Source of the DNA: CAYSUS01 sp964434165
Lineage (GTDB): Bacteria; Planctomycetota; Planctomycetia; Pirellulales; Thermoguttaceae
Assembly (NCBI GenBank): GCA_964434165.1
Contig: CAYSUS010000078.1
Span: forward strand, 1-34,289
Direction of reading: 5' to 3'
DNA: 34,289 nt
Every line of letters starts with the position of its first letter. The stretch's first letter is position 1. The notes below the pieces were generated by a model, which searched no databases, was not told where the DNA came from, and saw only the letters and a program-made list of their open reading frames with translations. The translations under genes and the position numbers were made by a program. This document shows, piece by piece, positions 31,741-34,289 of this stretch.

Positions 31741-32838
31741 TCAGAACGCCGAGGCGGAGATCGGCAGGCCGTCGGCCGAGAGGTTCAGGCGGTCCCAGAC
31801 CGACGTGTAGTTGATCGTGCGGCTGGTCTCGATGTGGTCGCTGAGCCAGTGCACGCTGCCGTCGCAGAAGCAGGTGAAGATGCCGCCGGGGTGGGCGCTG
31901 CGGGCACCGGCCTGGCGGTTGGGCCGACTGGACGTCCCCGCGTAGCAGGTCATGCGGAGCTGCTGGAGCCGCTCCAGCCCCACGGCGTCGATGATCTCCT
32001 GGCAGCCGGCCACGTCATCGGTGTTGACGGCGATGGCGTTGGGTCCGCCCGCGTCGCCCAGATAGCCGTGGGCGAAGCACGCGCTGGGCCCCGCTCCGGA
32101 CATGGCCCACACGCCACGGCAATCGTGGGAGACCACGCCGGCGCGGATCTCCAGGAGCATGATCGTGTTGCTGGTGCCGTCGCGGATGTCGTCGATCGAG
32201 CAGGACTGATTGGGGCCCATCACGCCGCGGATGCGCCCGTCGGCCCAGGCCGTGGCCTTGCCGGCGCAGCCCGACCCGCCGGAGCCGTAGTCGCCGCAGT
32301 GGGCGCTATCGGAATGGAAGCCCAGGGCCCCGTTGCAGCCGTAGTTGCCCCGGGCCCAGTTGGGGCCGTGGTTGCTGGTGTGCGAGCTGCCCGACTTGCC
32401 GCTGTAGTTCTTGCGACTAAAGGGATCGGAGGGGCAGAGCATGACCGCAAGGCGCGTGGAGCGGGCGCGTTCGTTGTTCGGATGATTCGTGGGCAGGGAG
32501 AGGTCGAACGCGTCGTACAGGGGCTGCTGTTCGAGGAACGGCAGGATCACGATCGCCCAGTTCTCGCGGAGGTTGTCCTGGTTCTGCTCGTCGATGTCTT
32601 GCGAGTCGTGCCCCGGCCACAGGTCCTGCCACTGCGAGGCCGGGGGGAAGACCTTGTAGGTGCTTTCGTAGTTCAGGCAGGCCAGGCCCAGTTGCTTGAG
32701 GTTGTTCTGGCACTGGGCCCGCCGCGCGGCCTCGCGCGCCGCCTGCACGGCCGGCAGGAGCAGCGAGATGAGGATGCCGATGATGGTGATCACCACCAGG
32801 AGCTCGACCAGGGTGAAACCGCGCACTCGGGACTTCAT
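31741..32838 (-). CDS. DUF1559 prepilin-like protein
   Basis: A 365-residue exported protein of the large planctomycete DUF1559 family. It starts with a type IV prepilin signal, G7 followed by FTLVELLVVITIIGILISLL, with the conserved E at position +5 after the cleavage point. The body has LLPAVQAAREAARRAQCQNN and a C-terminal CDGSVHWLSDHI motif typical of the family. AGAGGATC lies about eight bases before the ATG. It follows the paralogous lipoprotein at 32868 by 29 bases on the same strand, so they form an operon. The family is assumed to make pseudopilin-like or surface structures; the specific function is unknown. Confidence 0.93.
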   Translation of the reverse strand: MKSRVRGFTLVELLVVITIIGILISLLLPAVQAAREAARRAQCQNNLKQLGLACLNYESTYKVFPPASQWQDLWPGHDSQDIDEQNQDNLRENWAIVILPFLEQQPLYDAFDLSLPTNHPNNERARSTRLAVMLCPSDPFSRKNYSGKSGSSHTSNHGPNWARGNYGCNGALGFHSDSAHCGDYGSGGSGCAGKATAWADGRIRGVMGPNQSCSIDDIRDGTSNTIMLLEIRAGVVSHDCRGVWAMSGAGPSACFAHGYLGDAGGPNAIAVNTDDVAGCQEIIDAVGLERLQQLRMTCYAGTSSRPNRQAGARSAHPGGIFTCFCDGSVHWLSDHIETSRTINYTSVWDRLNLSADGLPISASAF

Positions 32839-32867
32839 GACCGTGATCCTCTGCCAGGAACCATCTG

Positions 32868-33323
32868 TCAGGGCTTGGGAAGCGTGATGTCGAACTGCCG
32901 CTTCTCGCCCACGGTAATCGTGCGGGGCGTGGTGGTCACGTCGCTGAATTCCTTGGGGAAGTACGCGTAGACCGGCGCCCCGTCCGCGTTGAACGCCTCG
33001 ACCACGACCTTGTGCTCACCCAGGATCACGCCGTCGCCGTGCTCGTAGGTGGAGACCGTGTCGAACGTGCCGTCCCGGACGTTGACTTCGGCCTTGCCGG
33101 GCCGGGGAAAGGTCTTCGCGTCGCGATTCTCTTCCTGCGACTCGAAGTAGAGGACGATCTGGGGGGCCGGGATCAACGAGCCGTCCTCGTACTTCACGGT
33201 GCCGCTGATGGGCACGGTGCTGTAAGGCTGACCGCCGCAGCCGCTCAGAAGGGCCGCGAGCAGCGGCAGCCCCAGCCTGAAGGCCCCACGCGCCAGAGTG
33301 CGGCAAAAATGCTCGATCGCCAT
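32868..33323 (-). CDS. Small planctomycete-type lipoprotein (paralogue 2)
   Basis: A 151-residue lipoprotein from ATG 33323, with GGGGGAACGG just upstream. The signal peptide LGLPLLAALLSGC gives lipidated C29. The mature start, TVPISGTVKYEDGSLIPAPQ, and FDTVSTYEHGDGVILGEHKV match paralogue 1 closely. It is the first gene of a two-gene unit with the DUF1559 gene, and a plausible sigma-70 promoter lies 87 bases upstream. Joint expression suggests the lipoprotein and the prepilin-like protein act at the same cell surface site; this is inference from order. Confidence 0.87.
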   Translation of the reverse strand: MAIEHFCRTLARGAFRLGLPLLAALLSGCGGQPYSTVPISGTVKYEDGSLIPAPQIVLYFESQEENRDAKTFPRPGKAEVNVRDGTFDTVSTYEHGDGVILGEHKVVVEAFNADGAPVYAYFPKEFSDVTTTPRTITVGEKRQFDITLPKP

Positions 33324-33409
33324 CCGTTCCCCCCAAGCCGGCGCCGTGTGTGAACGCGAGGACAAGCACCGCGGCGCGCGTCCCCCCCGCGCTGACCGCC
33401 GCTGGGCCG

Positions 33410-33439
33410 ATTTTAGCACGGGAACTCCCCGGCTGGCAA
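33410..33439 (-). promoter_or_regulatory. Sigma-70-type promoter for lipoprotein-DUF1559 operon
   Basis: On the minus strand TTGCCA (33439-33434) and TAAAAT (33415-33410), each one mismatch from consensus, are separated by 18 bases. The predicted start near 33403 leaves a leader of about 80 bases. It begins ten bases after the stop of the upstream kinase gene, so the operon need not depend on read-through from it. Confidence 0.5.
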
Positions 33440-33448
33440 GGATTTGGG

Positions 33449-34289
<841 letters not shown>

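Overview
This 34.3 kb, GC-rich window is most consistent with a chromosomal segment of a planctomycete (Planctomycetota). The markers are a DUF1559 prepilin-like protein with an FTLVELL-type N terminus, small lipoproteins of the TIPVxGxVxYxDGSLIP type, a secretin-like protein away from any secretion operon, an incomplete futalosine menaquinone locus, and many short palindromic intergenic repeats. A 10-base run of N at 26059-26068 shows it is a draft assembly. I see no tRNA, rRNA, CRISPR array, transposase or phage gene.

Layout. 128-4768 (minus) is a nitrogen-sensing operon, amtB-glnB-glnD, preceded by a consensus sigma-54 promoter at 4835-4850. 5012-9170 holds a PduO-type cobalamin adenosyltransferase, a zinc-ribbon membrane protein, a cassette of small membrane proteins (YqjD/DUF883-like, a basic one-helix protein, a DUF1469 holin-like protein, possibly a 48-residue ORF) and an unrecognised 230-residue protein. 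9704-13215 has a transglutaminase-type lipoprotein facing a secretin-like protein across a strong hairpin. 13587-16385 is a two-gene signalling operon (HDOD protein and hybrid histidine kinase). 16420-21899 has a fused membrane/spermidine-synthase-like protein, a lipoprotein, a DUF5658-type membrane protein and a SpoIIAA-like protein.

22070-28167 is the metabolic core: comB diverges from ubiD-ubiE-ubiX (overlapping genes), followed by mqnP and mqnE. Together these supply the prenylation, prenyl-FMN, methylation and aminofutalosine-synthase functions of the futalosine menaquinone route. Two things stand out. The UbiD homologue lacks the residues required for prenyl-FMN decarboxylation. The 5' end of mqnP is split by a 25-bp direct repeat around low-GC sequence and the N run. 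28271-34289 carries recG, rnhA, two paralogous lipoproteins around the DUF1559 gene, and a histidine kinase cut off by the window end.

Gaps between genes are rich in repeats. These include a 73-74 nt imperfect palindrome present three times, a paired GACTTCnGAAGTC palindrome present three times, GGGGAC...GTCCCC hairpins on both sides of mqnP, and several shorter motifs.
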